Shown piece by piece: positions 26,557-37,276 of a stretch of 64,000 nucleotides of DNA. Numbering within the stretch: position 1 is the stretch's first letter; every line of letters starts with the position of its first letter. The notes under the pieces are model-generated. The model was not told the origin of the DNA. It saw only the letters and a program-made list of their open reading frames with translations, and searched no databases. This DNA is from Streptomyces sp. NBC_00483. GTDB taxonomy: Bacteria; Actinomycetota; Actinomycetes; Streptomycetales; Streptomycetaceae. The position numbers and the translations under genes are program-made. The stretch lies in NCBI RefSeq assembly GCF_036013745.1, contig NZ_CP107880.1, positions 6,634,001-6,698,000 of the forward strand, in the 5' to 3' direction.

Positions 26557-27563
26557 GACTGGGCCTCCTGAGGAGCCGGGGCGGTGCGGGCGGCGCGGCC
26601 CGCGCGGCGCCGCGCCTTGCGGGGCAGCGCGAGGCGCCAGCGCTGCGCGGGGTCGGTGGCGAGCCGCGCCCAGGAGGCGAGCACGGTCGCGGAGACCGTC
26701 GTGATGACGATGGCGAGCCCGGGGAAGAAGGTCAGCCACCACGCGCTCTGCAGGTACGTCCGGCCCTGCGAGACCATCAACCCCCAGCTCACATCGGGTG
26801 GTTGGATGCCGATGCCGAGGAAGCTCAGCGAGGACTCCGCGAGCATCACGTAACAGAATTCGAGCGTGGCGAGGGTCAGTAGTGTCGGCAGCACGATCGG
26901 GAACACGTGCCGGCGGATGATCGCCCCGCTGGATGTGCCGAAGGTGCGCGCCGCGTCCACGAACAGGCGGCTCTGCAGCTCGGAGGATTCCGACCGGGCG
27001 GTGCGCAGATAGACCGGGAGCCGGGTGACGGTCAGCACCAGGACGAGGTTGGCGATGCTCGGCGAGAAGACGTACAGCACGACGACCGCCATGAGCAGCG
27101 AAGGGAAGCTCATGATGACGTCGGCGACGCGCATCGCGACCGTCTCCCTGCGGCCGCGGTGATAGCCGGCCCACATGCCGATCAGCGAGCCGACGGCCAG
27201 CGCGAGCAGCACCGCGGGCACGGCCACGCTGAACGTGGTGCGGGCGGCGACGACCAGCCGGGCCAGCACACTCTGGCCGAGCGGATCGGTGCCGAGGATC
27301 CCCAGCCAGCCGTGGTCGAGGGAGAACGGCGCCTGGTTGGCGTTCGCCAGGTCCTGATCCGTGGCGGCGGAACCGAGCAGCGGCGGGCCGAGGACCGCGG
27401 TGAGCGCGATCAGGACGAGCAGCACGGCCGCCACGGTGGCGACCCGGTCGCGCAACAGCATGCGCCACAGGGGGACTTGGCTGCCGCGGGGCGCGGAGGC
27501 GCCTTTCGTAGGAACCGGGTTGTCGGACGCGGAGTCCACCGGCTTGTCGGTCGAGATACTCAC
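26553..27563 (-). CDS. Dpp/Opp-type ABC transporter permease (DppC-like)
   Basis: A 336-residue inner-membrane permease. An N-terminal cytoplasmic tail precedes TM1 (VATVAAVLLVLIALTAVLG), about six TM helices follow, with the family EAA-like loop DAARTFGTSSGAIIRRHVFP. GTG 27563 lies 10 nt after the DppB-like stop. The Arg/Ala-rich C-terminus extends beyond the last helix. Confidence 0.9.
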   Translation of the reverse strand: MSISTDKPVDSASDNPVPTKGASAPRGSQVPLWRMLLRDRVATVAAVLLVLIALTAVLGPPLLGSAATDQDLANANQAPFSLDHGWLGILGTDPLGQSVLARLVVAARTTFSVAVPAVLLALAVGSLIGMWAGYHRGRRETVAMRVADVIMSFPSLLMAVVVLYVFSPSIANLVLVLTVTRLPVYLRTARSESSELQSRLFVDAARTFGTSSGAIIRRHVFPIVLPTLLTLATLEFCYVMLAESSLSFLGIGIQPPDVSWGLMVSQGRTYLQSAWWLTFFPGLAIVITTVSATVLASWARLATDPAQRWRLALPRKARRRAGRAARTAPAPQEAQS

Positions 27564-27573
27564 GGCGTCCTCC

Positions 27574-28503
27574 TCAGGCCGTCGCCGTCTCGCGCACGCG
27601 CGCGTCGAGCAGCGCGTAGCAGACGTCGATGACGATGTTGAGCGCGAAGATGGTGATCGCGGTGATCAGCACCGCGGCCTGCAGCACCGCGAAGTCGCGG
27701 CCCAGGATGGAGTCGATCATCAGCTTCCCGATGCCCGGCCAGCCGAAGATCGTCTCCACCACCACGGCCCCGTTGACCAGCGAGACGGCGAGGTCGCCCG
27801 CCACGGTGAGCGCGGGCGCGGCGGCGTTGCGCAGCGCGTGATGGCTGACCACGCGGACGCTGCCGGCCCCCTTGCTGCGCGCGAGGCGCACGTACGGGGC
27901 GGAGAGCGCGGAGATCATCGCGCCGCGCACCACCTGGGTGAGCACGCCGAGCGGCCGGATCAGGAGCGTAGCCACCGGCAGCACCCACGAGAGCATGCCG
28001 TCGGTGACGCCCGAGGTGGGCAGCACGCCGAGCGTGACGGAGAAGATCCATACGCCGGTGATCGCGAACCAGAAGTCGGGGACGCTCGCGGCGGTCATGG
28101 ACAGGAACGAAGAGACGCGGTCCGCAAGGGAGTTGGGCCGGTAGGCGGCCCAGCTTCCGATGATCACCGCGCCGATGACGGCGATCAGCATGGTCGCGAA
28201 GGCGAGCTGCAACGTGGCGGGGAAGGCCCGCAGCGCCATCGTCGCTGCGGACTCGCCGGTGCGCAGCGACTCGCCGAAGTCGAGCTGGAAGACGCCGCCG
28301 AAGTAGTCGGCGATCTGCTGCCAGATCGAGTCGTCGAAGCCGTTGCGGGCGGCGAAGGCGGCGCGCTGGGCCGGGGTGGCGGATTCGGGCAGGTACAAGG
28401 ACGACGGATCGCCGGTGAGCCGCGCGAGGACGAAGACCCCGAGGAGCACCGCGAGCAGCGGCAGGATGCTGGTCAGCGTGCGACGGCGGAGGAACTGGAA
28501 CAT
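27574..28503 (-). CDS. Dpp/Opp-type ABC transporter permease (DppB-like)
   Basis: A 309-residue permease with TM1 at about residues 12-30 and the usual DppB architecture, including the EAA-like loop YVRLARSKGAGSVRVVSHHA. It is separated by 144 bp from the substrate-binding protein gene upstream; a GC-rich dispersed repeat lies in that gap and could attenuate expression after the binding protein. Confidence 0.9.
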   Translation of the reverse strand: MFQFLRRRTLTSILPLLAVLLGVFVLARLTGDPSSLYLPESATPAQRAAFAARNGFDDSIWQQIADYFGGVFQLDFGESLRTGESAATMALRAFPATLQLAFATMLIAVIGAVIIGSWAAYRPNSLADRVSSFLSMTAASVPDFWFAITGVWIFSVTLGVLPTSGVTDGMLSWVLPVATLLIRPLGVLTQVVRGAMISALSAPYVRLARSKGAGSVRVVSHHALRNAAAPALTVAGDLAVSLVNGAVVVETIFGWPGIGKLMIDSILGRDFAVLQAAVLITAITIFALNIVIDVCYALLDARVRETATA

Positions 28504-28577
28504 CGCTGTCCCTTGGTCGGAGGACGGGGAGCGGGCAGGCCTTCTGGCCCTGGCGGGCGGGTGAGTCCGGGCAAATC

Positions 28578-28621
28578 CAGCCCCGCCGGCGTTTGAGGCG
28601 CGGGGTCCGGGGCGGAGCCCC
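28578..28621 (+). repeat. Dispersed GC-rich intergenic repeat, copy 1
   Basis: An element running from CAGCCCCGCCGGCGTTTGAG to GGGGCGGAGCCCCG, with self-complementary ends. The same family occurs at 35826-35976 and, inverted, at 40223-40269. Confidence 0.75.
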
Positions 28622-28647
28622 GAGAGCGGGGTGGACGCGCCGCGCTG

Positions 28648-30189
28648 TCAGTCGGCGTGCGTGAACTCGGAGAGGCGCATCTCGTCGCCGGTCGCAGAGT
28701 TGGGCCGGTAACGAACCCCTTCCGCGAGCGCGGTGATCCCGTACATGTGCGCGATGTACGCGTACTGCGTGACCTCGGTCGGCTCCGCGGCGAAGACCCC
28801 CGCCAACGCCCGCTGCCTCGCGTCACCGGTGAGCGCCTCCGCCGCGCGGATCTTCCGGTCGAAGACAGCCGTGCCACCGGAGCTCTGGAACCCCTTGCTC
28901 AGCAGGTACTGGTCCATGGAGAAGGCCGCGTCACCGGCCTGGTTCCCGTGCTGGATGAGCAGCAGATACGGGCCCGTGTTCTTGGGGAAGGGCCGCTCCT
29001 GGAACTCCGTGCTGCCCGCCGTGTCCTTCATCTGGATCTTGACGTTGAGCCCGATCCCCGCCAGCTCGTTCTGTATGACCTGCACGGTCTCGTCGACCTT
29101 GGGGAACAGCGCGGTCCGGCTGATCAGCCTGATCTGCTTGCCGACATCGACGCCGTCGGCCTTCGCCTGCGCCAGCAGCTTCCGCGCCTTGGCGAGGTCG
29201 GTCGGCCAGGGCTTGAGACCCTTGTCGTACCCGGTGATCCCGGAGGGCACGAGCTGGGACGCGACCTTGGCGTCGCCCCGGTAGAGGGAGTCGACGATGC
29301 TCTTGCGGTCGATCGCGTAGTTGATCGCCTTGCGCACCCGCTCGTCGTTCAGCGGCGCCTCGCCGAGCTGCATGCGCAGCGCGGTGGTCTCGTTGTTCGG
29401 ATACGTGACCGCGGTGTCGCCCGCCCCGTCCTGCGGGCCGAGCGAAGTGGCCACGTCCGCCTCGCCGTTGGTGACCATGGCGGCGCGGACGCTGCCTTCG
29501 GGGCGCCATTGGTAGAGGGCCTTGCGGTAGTCGGGGGCCTTGCCCCAGTACTTCTTGTTCGCTGCGAGGGAGAGCCGCAGGCCCGGCTCCCAGTCGGCGA
29601 TCCGGTACGGGCCCGTGCCGATGGGCTCGCGCACCTTCTTCTTCGCGTCGGTGGACGTCGGCACCATCTCGATGAAGGAGAGCCGCAGCGGCAGGATCGG
29701 GTCCGCCTCGGGGGTCGTCACCTTCAGCGTGTGGTCGTCGGGCGTCGACAGCTTCACGTCCATGTCCCCGAAGACGTAGCCCTCGACATTGCAGCCGAGC
29801 TTCGAGTTGACCGCGCGGTCGATGGAGTACGCGGCGTCCTTCGCGTCGAACCGCGAACCGTCGCTGAACCGGACGCCCTCGCGGACGGTGTACGTCCACT
29901 GGGTGTCGGAGGTGCGCTTCCAGGCGGTCGCGAGCTTCGGCCGGAGCTCGCCCGAGTCCGGGTCGCGCTCGGTCAGCGGCTCGGTGATGTTGGAGCGCAC
30001 CACCACGCCGGTGGAGGTCAGCGAGGACTCGCAGGGTTCGAGGGTGGGCGGCTCCTCCGGCAGTACGACGCGCAGCGTGTCCTTGCCCGCCGTCACCGAC
30101 GCGCTGTTGGCCACGGTGCAGGCGCTTGCGGCGAGCGTGCAGACGACCGCCAGAGCGAGAGCCCGACCGGGGATGGGAACAGGGGGCAT
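28648..30189 (-). CDS. Dpp/Opp-type ABC transporter substrate-binding lipoprotein
   Basis: A 513-residue periplasmic-type binding protein (SBP_bac_5 family). The signal peptide ends at lipobox LAASAC (Cys24); [20 protein letters not shown] follows, then [14 protein letters not shown] and [13 protein letters not shown] 30189 is preceded by GGAGGAAG; longer in-frame readings lack a signal peptide. It heads the five-gene transporter operon and is divergent from the KdgD-like gene across a region holding two copies of GTAGACGC. Family members normally bind peptides, but some take up sugars or opines; context points to a sugar acid or conjugate. Confidence 0.9.
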   Translation of the reverse strand: MPPVPIPGRALALAVVCTLAASACTVANSASVTAGKDTLRVVLPEEPPTLEPCESSLTSTGVVVRSNITEPLTERDPDSGELRPKLATAWKRTSDTQWTYTVREGVRFSDGSRFDAKDAAYSIDRAVNSKLGCNVEGYVFGDMDVKLSTPDDHTLKVTTPEADPILPLRLSFIEMVPTSTDAKKKVREPIGTGPYRIADWEPGLRLSLAANKKYWGKAPDYRKALYQWRPEGSVRAAMVTNGEADVATSLGPQDGAGDTAVTYPNNETTALRMQLGEAPLNDERVRKAINYAIDRKSIVDSLYRGDAKVASQLVPSGITGYDKGLKPWPTDLAKARKLLAQAKADGVDVGKQIRLISRTALFPKVDETVQVIQNELAGIGLNVKIQMKDTAGSTEFQERPFPKNTGPYLLLIQHGNQAGDAAFSMDQYLLSKGFQSSGGTAVFDRKIRAAEALTGDARQRALAGVFAAEPTEVTQYAYIAHMYGITALAEGVRYRPNSATGDEMRLSEFTHAD

Positions 30190-30449
30190 GGGGCTTCCTC
30201 CACCGTGACAGGCGCGAGCATGTCCACGGATGTAGACGCCGTTTCGATTTGTGGACGCACGGTAAGTGGGGGTTCTCGGGCACGTCAATAGGTCGCGCAG
30301 GCACGGAAGTTGGACGAGCCCTACACGTTCACTACGTGTGCGCCGGAGAGGAGGCGTACTCATATGTAGACGCCATTCCTATCCATGATCGACGTCTGCT
30401 AGCTTGCGGCCAGCCGGCCTCATCCGCCCGACGACCCTGGAGCTGCCCC
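30190..30449. promoter_or_regulatory. Divergent control region with two GTAGACGC sites
   Basis: ATGTAGACGCC occurs at 30230-30240 and 30363-30373, near the binding-protein and KdgD-like promoters respectively. The first site lies between the inverted arms GTCCAC (30222-30227) and GTGGAC (30251-30256); the second faces an imperfect partner CGTCTGC at 30393-30399. These are likely binding sites of the locus regulator. Confidence 0.55.
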
Positions 30450-31364
30450 ATGGCCCGTTTCTCGCCCGATGATCTGCGCCGCGTCCTGGGCTCCGGCCTG
30501 CTGTCCTTCCCCGTCACCCACACCACGCCCGACCACGCCTTCGACGAGCCGGCCTACCGCGCGCACCTGCAGCGTCTGGCCGGGTACGACGTGGCGGGCC
30601 TCTTCGCCCCGGGCGGCACCGGCGAGTTCTTCTCGCTCAGCCACACCGACGTCGACGCGGTGCTGCGGGCGACCGTCGCCGAGGCGCATGACGCGCTGCC
30701 GGTCATCGGGGCGGCCGGGTACGGCACGGCGACCGCGGTGGAGATGGCCCGGCGGGCGGAGGAGGGCGGGGCCGACGGCCTCCTGCTGCTGCCGCCCTAC
30801 CTCACCGAGGTCGGACAGGAGGGGCTCTACGACCACGTGGCGCGGGTCTGCGCGGCCACGTCCCTCGGCGTGATCGTGTACCACCGGGCCAACGCCCGCT
30901 TCAAGGCGGCGACCGTCGACCGGCTCGTCGCCCACTTCCCCAACTTCATCGGGTTCAAGGACGGCGTCTGCGACATCGACCTCATGGTCCGGCTGCACGC
31001 CGAGCACGACGGGCGGCTCGTCCTCATCGGCGGCCTCCCGACAGCCGAGACCTACGCCCTGCCGTACCTCGAACTCGGCGCCACCACCTACTCGTCGGCC
31101 ATCTTCAACTTCGCCCCGCAGTGGGCCTGCGACTTCTACGCGGCCGTGCGCGCCCACGACAAGGCGCAGGTCTACGACCGGCTGCGCGAGTTCGTCCTGC
31201 CGTACATCGCCATCCGCGACCGGCAGCCCGGCTACGCGGTCTCGATCGTGAAGGCCGGCCTCACCGTCTCCGGCCACGGCGCGGGACCGGTGCGCCCGCC
31301 ACTGACCGACCTCACCGAGGCCGAGCACGCCGAACTCGCCGCGCTCGTCAAGAAAGTGATCTGA
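30450..31364 (+). CDS. 5-dehydro-4-deoxyglucarate dehydratase (KdgD-type, DHDPS/NAL superfamily)
   Basis: A 304-residue TIM-barrel lyase. GGTGE at 55-59, Tyr144 in VIVYHRANA and the Schiff-base Lys170 in GFKDGVCD match the DapA/NanA superfamily, and the sequence around them matches KdgD, which dehydrates and decarboxylates 5-dehydro-4-deoxyglucarate to 2-oxoglutarate semialdehyde. This is the product of the dehydratase encoded at 21465. ATG 30450 has GGAG about 11 nt upstream. I see no semialdehyde dehydrogenase in the window, so the last step would be encoded elsewhere. Confidence 0.88.
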   Translation: MARFSPDDLRRVLGSGLLSFPVTHTTPDHAFDEPAYRAHLQRLAGYDVAGLFAPGGTGEFFSLSHTDVDAVLRATVAEAHDALPVIGAAGYGTATAVEMARRAEEGGADGLLLLPPYLTEVGQEGLYDHVARVCAATSLGVIVYHRANARFKAATVDRLVAHFPNFIGFKDGVCDIDLMVRLHAEHDGRLVLIGGLPTAETYALPYLELGATTYSSAIFNFAPQWACDFYAAVRAHDKAQVYDRLREFVLPYIAIRDRQPGYAVSIVKAGLTVSGHGAGPVRPPLTDLTEAEHAELAALVKKVI

Positions 31365-31437
31365 ACCGGCCCGGGACCATGAACCCGGACCATGAACCGG
31401 CCCCTGACCACGAGCCGGTCCAGGAAGGAGTCCCCGC

Positions 31438-32409
31438 ATGACCACGTCCTCTGCCGCCGTCGGCCGCGTCCTCGCCGTCGGCTCGCTCAAGCCCTCGCTC
31501 GCCCGGACGCTGAACACCACGTACGACGCTCTCGTCCTTCCGAAGGAAGGACCCGAACGCGACAGTTTCCTCGCGGAGTACGGGGGTGAGGTCGGCGTCG
31601 TCGTCACCTCCGGCCGCGCGGGCGTCGGCACCGAACTCATGGCCGCACTCCCGCGCCTCGGCGCCGTCGTCAACTTCGGGGTCGGCTACGACACCACCGA
31701 CGTCGCCCTCGCCCTGGAACGCGGCATCGTGGTCAGCAACACCCCCGACGTGCTCACCGACTGCGTCGCCGACACCGCGCTCGGGCTGACGCTCGACGTG
31801 CTGCGGGGGCTCTCCGCCGCCGACCGCTACGTACGGGCCGGCCGCTGGCCGAGTGAGGGCGCCGTCCCGTTGGCGCGGCGGGTCAGCGGCGCCCGGATCG
31901 GCGTGCTCGGGCTCGGCCGGATCGGGCGGGCCATCGCCACCCGGTTCGCCGCCATGGGCTGCCCGATCAGCTACCACAGCCGCCGCGAGGTGCCCGGCGT
32001 CGACTACGCGTACGCGGCCTCGCCCGCTGAACTGGCCACATCCGTCGACGTGTTGGTGGTCGCGACCTCCGGCGGCGCAGCCACCAGCGGTCTCGTCTCC
32101 CGAGAGGTCCTGGAGGCGCTCGGCCCCGAGGGCTACCTCGTCAACATCGCGCGCGGCAGCGTGGTCGACGAGGAGGCGCTCGTCGACCTCCTGACCACCG
32201 GCGGCCTCGCGGGCGCGGGACTCGACGTCTTCGCCGCCGAACCGCACGTGCCGGAGCCGCTGCTCGCTCTGGACAACGTGGTCCTCACGCCGCACCTGGC
32301 CAGCGGCACCGTCCAGACCCGCGACGAGATGGAACGGCTGACCCTGGACAACCTGACCGCGTACCTGGCGCACGGGAAGCTGGTGACACCGGTGCCCGAG
32401 ATGGGCTGA
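31438..32409 (+). CDS. D-isomer-specific 2-hydroxyacid dehydrogenase (second copy in locus)
   Basis: A 323-residue NAD(P)-dependent dehydrogenase: NFGVGYDTTDV near the substrate site, Rossmann motif GVLGLGRIGRAIA, NIARGSVVDEEAL and LTPHLASGT. It resembles glyoxylate/hydroxypyruvate reductases. ATG 31438 follows CAGGAAGGAG. It lies 73 nt after the KdgD-like gene, in a spacer with a short imperfect direct repeat of GACCATGAACC. It is clearly diverged from the enzyme at 22742. Confidence 0.88.
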   Translation: MTTSSAAVGRVLAVGSLKPSLARTLNTTYDALVLPKEGPERDSFLAEYGGEVGVVVTSGRAGVGTELMAALPRLGAVVNFGVGYDTTDVALALERGIVVSNTPDVLTDCVADTALGLTLDVLRGLSAADRYVRAGRWPSEGAVPLARRVSGARIGVLGLGRIGRAIATRFAAMGCPISYHSRREVPGVDYAYAASPAELATSVDVLVVATSGGAATSGLVSREVLEALGPEGYLVNIARGSVVDEEALVDLLTTGGLAGAGLDVFAAEPHVPEPLLALDNVVLTPHLASGTVQTRDEMERLTLDNLTAYLAHGKLVTPVPEMG

Positions 32410-32420
32410 GGCGCGCTTCG

Positions 32421-32489
32421 GGGCTGCCCTCGGACTCGTTTCAGGGCTGCCCCGAGCCTCGTTTCAGGGCCGCTCCGAGCCTCGTTTCA
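32421..32489. repeat. Three tandem 23-bp repeats upstream of recG
   Basis: Units at 32421-32443, 32444-32466 and 32467-32489, each ending GAGCCTCGTTTCA or a close variant, immediately between the dehydrogenase stop and recG. Confidence 0.85.
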
Positions 32490-32526
32490 GGGCAGTGTTC
32501 GGCCATTGTCAGTGGCGTGGTGTGCA

Positions 32527-34737
<2,211 letters not shown>

Positions 34738-35290
34738 CCCGTGCCGGGTCTGGGCCCCACGCCCTGCTCGCGCAGCACCGGGGCCCCACGGTGCCGTGGT
34801 CGGCGCCTCCGTCCTGGCTACGCCGCACCGGGGTGCCGCCGTGCCGTGGCCGGCGCCTACCGTCCGGGGTGCGCGGCACCGGGATCCCACCGTGCGATGG
34901 TCGGCGTATCCCGTCCGGGGTGCGCGGCACTGTGCCGGGGTGGGCGCCCTCGCGCCCGGCGCACGGCGTCGGTTCCTGTCCGGCGTGCGCCGGTGCCCGC
35001 TCATCTCCCGTCCGCCCGCCCCCTCCGGGGGCTTCGGCCCGTCCGGGCGTGGTCGGCGCCTGTCATAGCTGTTGCGCGGCACCGGGTCTTGGGGCTTGGC
35101 CGGGGTGGGCGCCCTTGCGTTCAGCGCGCGGCACCGGTCCTTGTCCGGCTGCGCCGGTGCCCGGTCATCTCCCGCCCGCCCGCCCCCTCCGGGGGCTTCG
35201 GCCCGTCCCGGGCCCAGGTCGCTGTGCCGGGGCAGGGCCCGTCGTGAGGGGTGCGCGGCGCCGGGGGCCGCCTTGCCCACCCTGCCGCCC
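34738..35290. repeat. Repeat-rich non-coding region downstream of recG, part A
   Basis: Two layers of repetition. First, about three degenerate 51-bp units at 34771-34923 (shared cores GTGCCGTGGTCGGCG and CCGTCCGGGGTGCGCGGCAC). Second, a duplicated segment of about 115 bp with copies at about 34937-35050 and 35098-35213, including CCCCCTCCGGGGGCTTCGG. An inverted piece of the same segment is at about 35720-35765. No convincing gene. Confidence 0.7.
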
Positions 35291-35291
35291 C

Positions 35292-35710
35292 AGGCGGCAG
35301 ATTGCCCAAGGCGGTGGCGGCCGATCGCAATGGGTGGGGAGCCGTGCCTGCGGCGGATTGCCCAAGGCGGTGGCGGCCGACCGCGACGGGTGGGGAGCCG
35401 GGGTTGGCGCTACCCCGAGCCGGCGGGCGTCGACCGTAATGGGTGGGGAGCCGTGCTTGAGGCGGATTGCCTAAGGCGCGTGCGGTTGACCGCGACGGGT
35501 GGGGAGCCGTGCTTGCGGCGGGTTGCCCAAGGCGGTGGGCGGTTGACCGCAACGGGTGGGGAACCGTGCCAGGCGGCGGATTGCCCAAGGCGCGTGCGGT
35601 CGACCGCAGCGGGTGTAGAGCCGTGGCCGTCGCCGGTTCACCCAAGGCGGTGGCGCCCCTCGCCTTCCCGGCGGGGAGCCGTGCCTGCCGATGGATCACC
35701 CACGGCGATG
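35292..35710. repeat. About 7.5 degenerate tandem 55-58 bp repeats, part B
   Basis: Unit skeleton GCGGATTGCCCAAGGCGGTG, then a dyad around GCGGTCGACCGC, then GGGTGGGGAGCCGTGC. Unit starts are at about 35293, 35350, 35405, 35459, 35515, 35571, 35629 and 35687 (partial). Unit length varies by one to three bases, so the open frames crossing it slide between frames and are not credible genes. Confidence 0.75.
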
Positions 35711-35825
35711 GCGGTACCCCGTCGGGCCGACGCCCCCGGAGGGGGCGGGTGGGTGGGAGATGAGTGGGAGCCGGGCGATCGCCTGCGGGCAGGACAATTC
35801 GAGCCCGGCGGCGGGTGGGCATTTT

Positions 35826-35976
35826 CAGCCCCGCTCTTGGACGGGAGCCCGAGGGGCCCGGGGCGGAGCCCCGATCTTTCAGCCCGGATGGCGTTTGGGG
35901 CCCGGGGCCCGGGCTGAAGACCCGATCTCTTCAGCCCCGCCGGCGATTGAGGCGCGGGGTCCGGGGCAGCGCCCCG
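35826..35976 (+). repeat. Three head-to-tail copies of the dispersed GC-rich intergenic repeat
   Basis: Copies at 35826-35873, 35880-35916 (shorter, diverged) and 35932-35976. Each starts CAGCCC and holds a GGGGCCCGGGG- or GGGGTCCGGGG-type core. The third is nearest to the copy at 28578-28621. Confidence 0.7.
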
Positions 35977-36079
35977 TGGCGTAGGGACGGTCGGCCCCCG
36001 CCGCCCGGCAGGCGCGAGGTGTCGGCGTGCTGACAAACTGGACCCGCACCAGTCACACGGAAGACAAGGACGTAGCGCG

Positions 36080-36679
36080 ATGACCCGCGTGATCGCCGGA
36101 ACCGCCGGCGGACGCCGCCTCGCCGTGCCCCCGGGCAACGGCACCCGGCCCACCTCCGACCGAGCACGCGAGGCCCTCTTCTCCACCTGGCAGGCGCTCC
36201 TCGGCGGCAGCCTCGACGGAACCCGCGTCGCCGACCTGTACGCGGGCTCCGGCGCCGTCGCCCTGGAGGCCCTCTCCCGCGGCGCCGCCCACGCGCTCCT
36301 CGTCGAGGCCGACACCCGCGCCGCCCGCACGATCCGCGAGAACATCCGCGCGATCGGCCTGCCGGGAGCCGAGGCACGTACCGGAAAAGCGGAGCAAATC
36401 GTCGCGGGCCCGCCCCCAACTGCCCCCTACGACCTGGTCTTTCTCGACCCCCCTTACGCCGTCTCCGACGACGATCTTCGCGAGATTCTGCTCACACTCC
36501 GCACGCGGGGCTGGCTCGCGGACGAAGCGCTCGTCACCGTGGAACGCAGCACCAGAGGCGGCGAATTCCGGTGGCCGGACGGCTTCGAGAGCCTGAGGTC
36601 CCGTCGCTACGGCGAGGGCACGTTTTGGTACGGTCGCGCCGCCTTGAACACCACCCTCACGTGCGACGACGCACGATGA
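36080..36679 (+). CDS. rsmD: 16S rRNA (guanine(966)-N(2))-methyltransferase RsmD
   Basis: A 199-residue SAM-dependent methyltransferase. N-terminal [16 protein letters not shown] and [14 protein letters not shown] are RsmD signatures, SAM motif [16 protein letters not shown] at about 50-65, and catalytic DPPY at 123-126. Pairing with coaD immediately downstream is the usual bacterial arrangement. The likely promoter lies in the roughly 100 bp after the repeat region. Confidence 0.95.
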   Translation: MTRVIAGTAGGRRLAVPPGNGTRPTSDRAREALFSTWQALLGGSLDGTRVADLYAGSGAVALEALSRGAAHALLVEADTRAARTIRENIRAIGLPGAEARTGKAEQIVAGPPPTAPYDLVFLDPPYAVSDDDLREILLTLRTRGWLADEALVTVERSTRGGEFRWPDGFESLRSRRYGEGTFWYGRAALNTTLTCDDAR

Positions 36680-36705
36680 CCGGACCGGAGAGCGAGGGAC
36701 TTCCC

Positions 36706-37185
36706 GTGCGCCGCGCAGTCTGTCCGGGGTCGTTCGACCCCATCACCAACGGCCACCTCGACATCATTGCCCGAGCCTCCAAGCTCTACGACGTCGTGCA
36801 CGTCGCGGTGATGATCAACCAGTCCAAGAAGGGACTGTTCGAGGTCGAGGAGCGGATCGAGCTGATCCGCGAGGTCACGGCCGAGTTCGGCAACGTGGAG
36901 GTGGAGGCCTTCCACGGCCTCCTCGTCGACTTCTGCAAGCAGCGAGACATTCCGGCCATCGTCAAGGGCCTGCGCGCCGTCAGCGACTTCGACTACGAGC
37001 TGCAGATGGCCCAGATGAACATCGGCCTGTCCGGCGTGGAGACCCTCTTCGTCCCCACCAACCCGACGTACAGCTTCCTGTCGTCCTCCCTGGTCAAGGA
37101 GGTCGCGGCCTGGGGCGGCGACGTCTCGCACCTGGTCCCCGAGCAGGTCAACCAGGCATTGGCGGAGCGCCTTCCCAAGAAGTGA
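36706..37185 (+). CDS. coaD: Pantetheine-phosphate adenylyltransferase
   Basis: A 159-residue enzyme of coenzyme A synthesis. The nucleotidyltransferase motif TNGH is at 14-17 and the [18 protein letters not shown] segment near the end is typical. GTG 36706 was chosen because GAGGGAC lies just upstream and the protein then begins with [11 protein letters not shown]; an ATG at 36676 overlapping the rsmD stop would add ten residues. Operon with rsmD. Confidence 0.95.
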   Translation: MRRAVCPGSFDPITNGHLDIIARASKLYDVVHVAVMINQSKKGLFEVEERIELIREVTAEFGNVEVEAFHGLLVDFCKQRDIPAIVKGLRAVSDFDYELQMAQMNIGLSGVETLFVPTNPTYSFLSSSLVKEVAAWGGDVSHLVPEQVNQALAERLPKK

Positions 37186-37276
37186 CGCGCACGCGCACGT
37201 TGGGCTTACAGTCGTCTCGTCCGTCTCCAACACCCCAGCCTTACCGGCGTCTAGACGAGAGAGTGGCGAGCACACG

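Noticed and set aside
35072..35917. A 281-codon frame with repeated GGEPC- and RRIAQGG-like words
   Set aside because: The words come from the 55-58 bp DNA repeats. Unit lengths are not multiples of three, so the reading drifts between frames and cannot be a maintained repeat protein.
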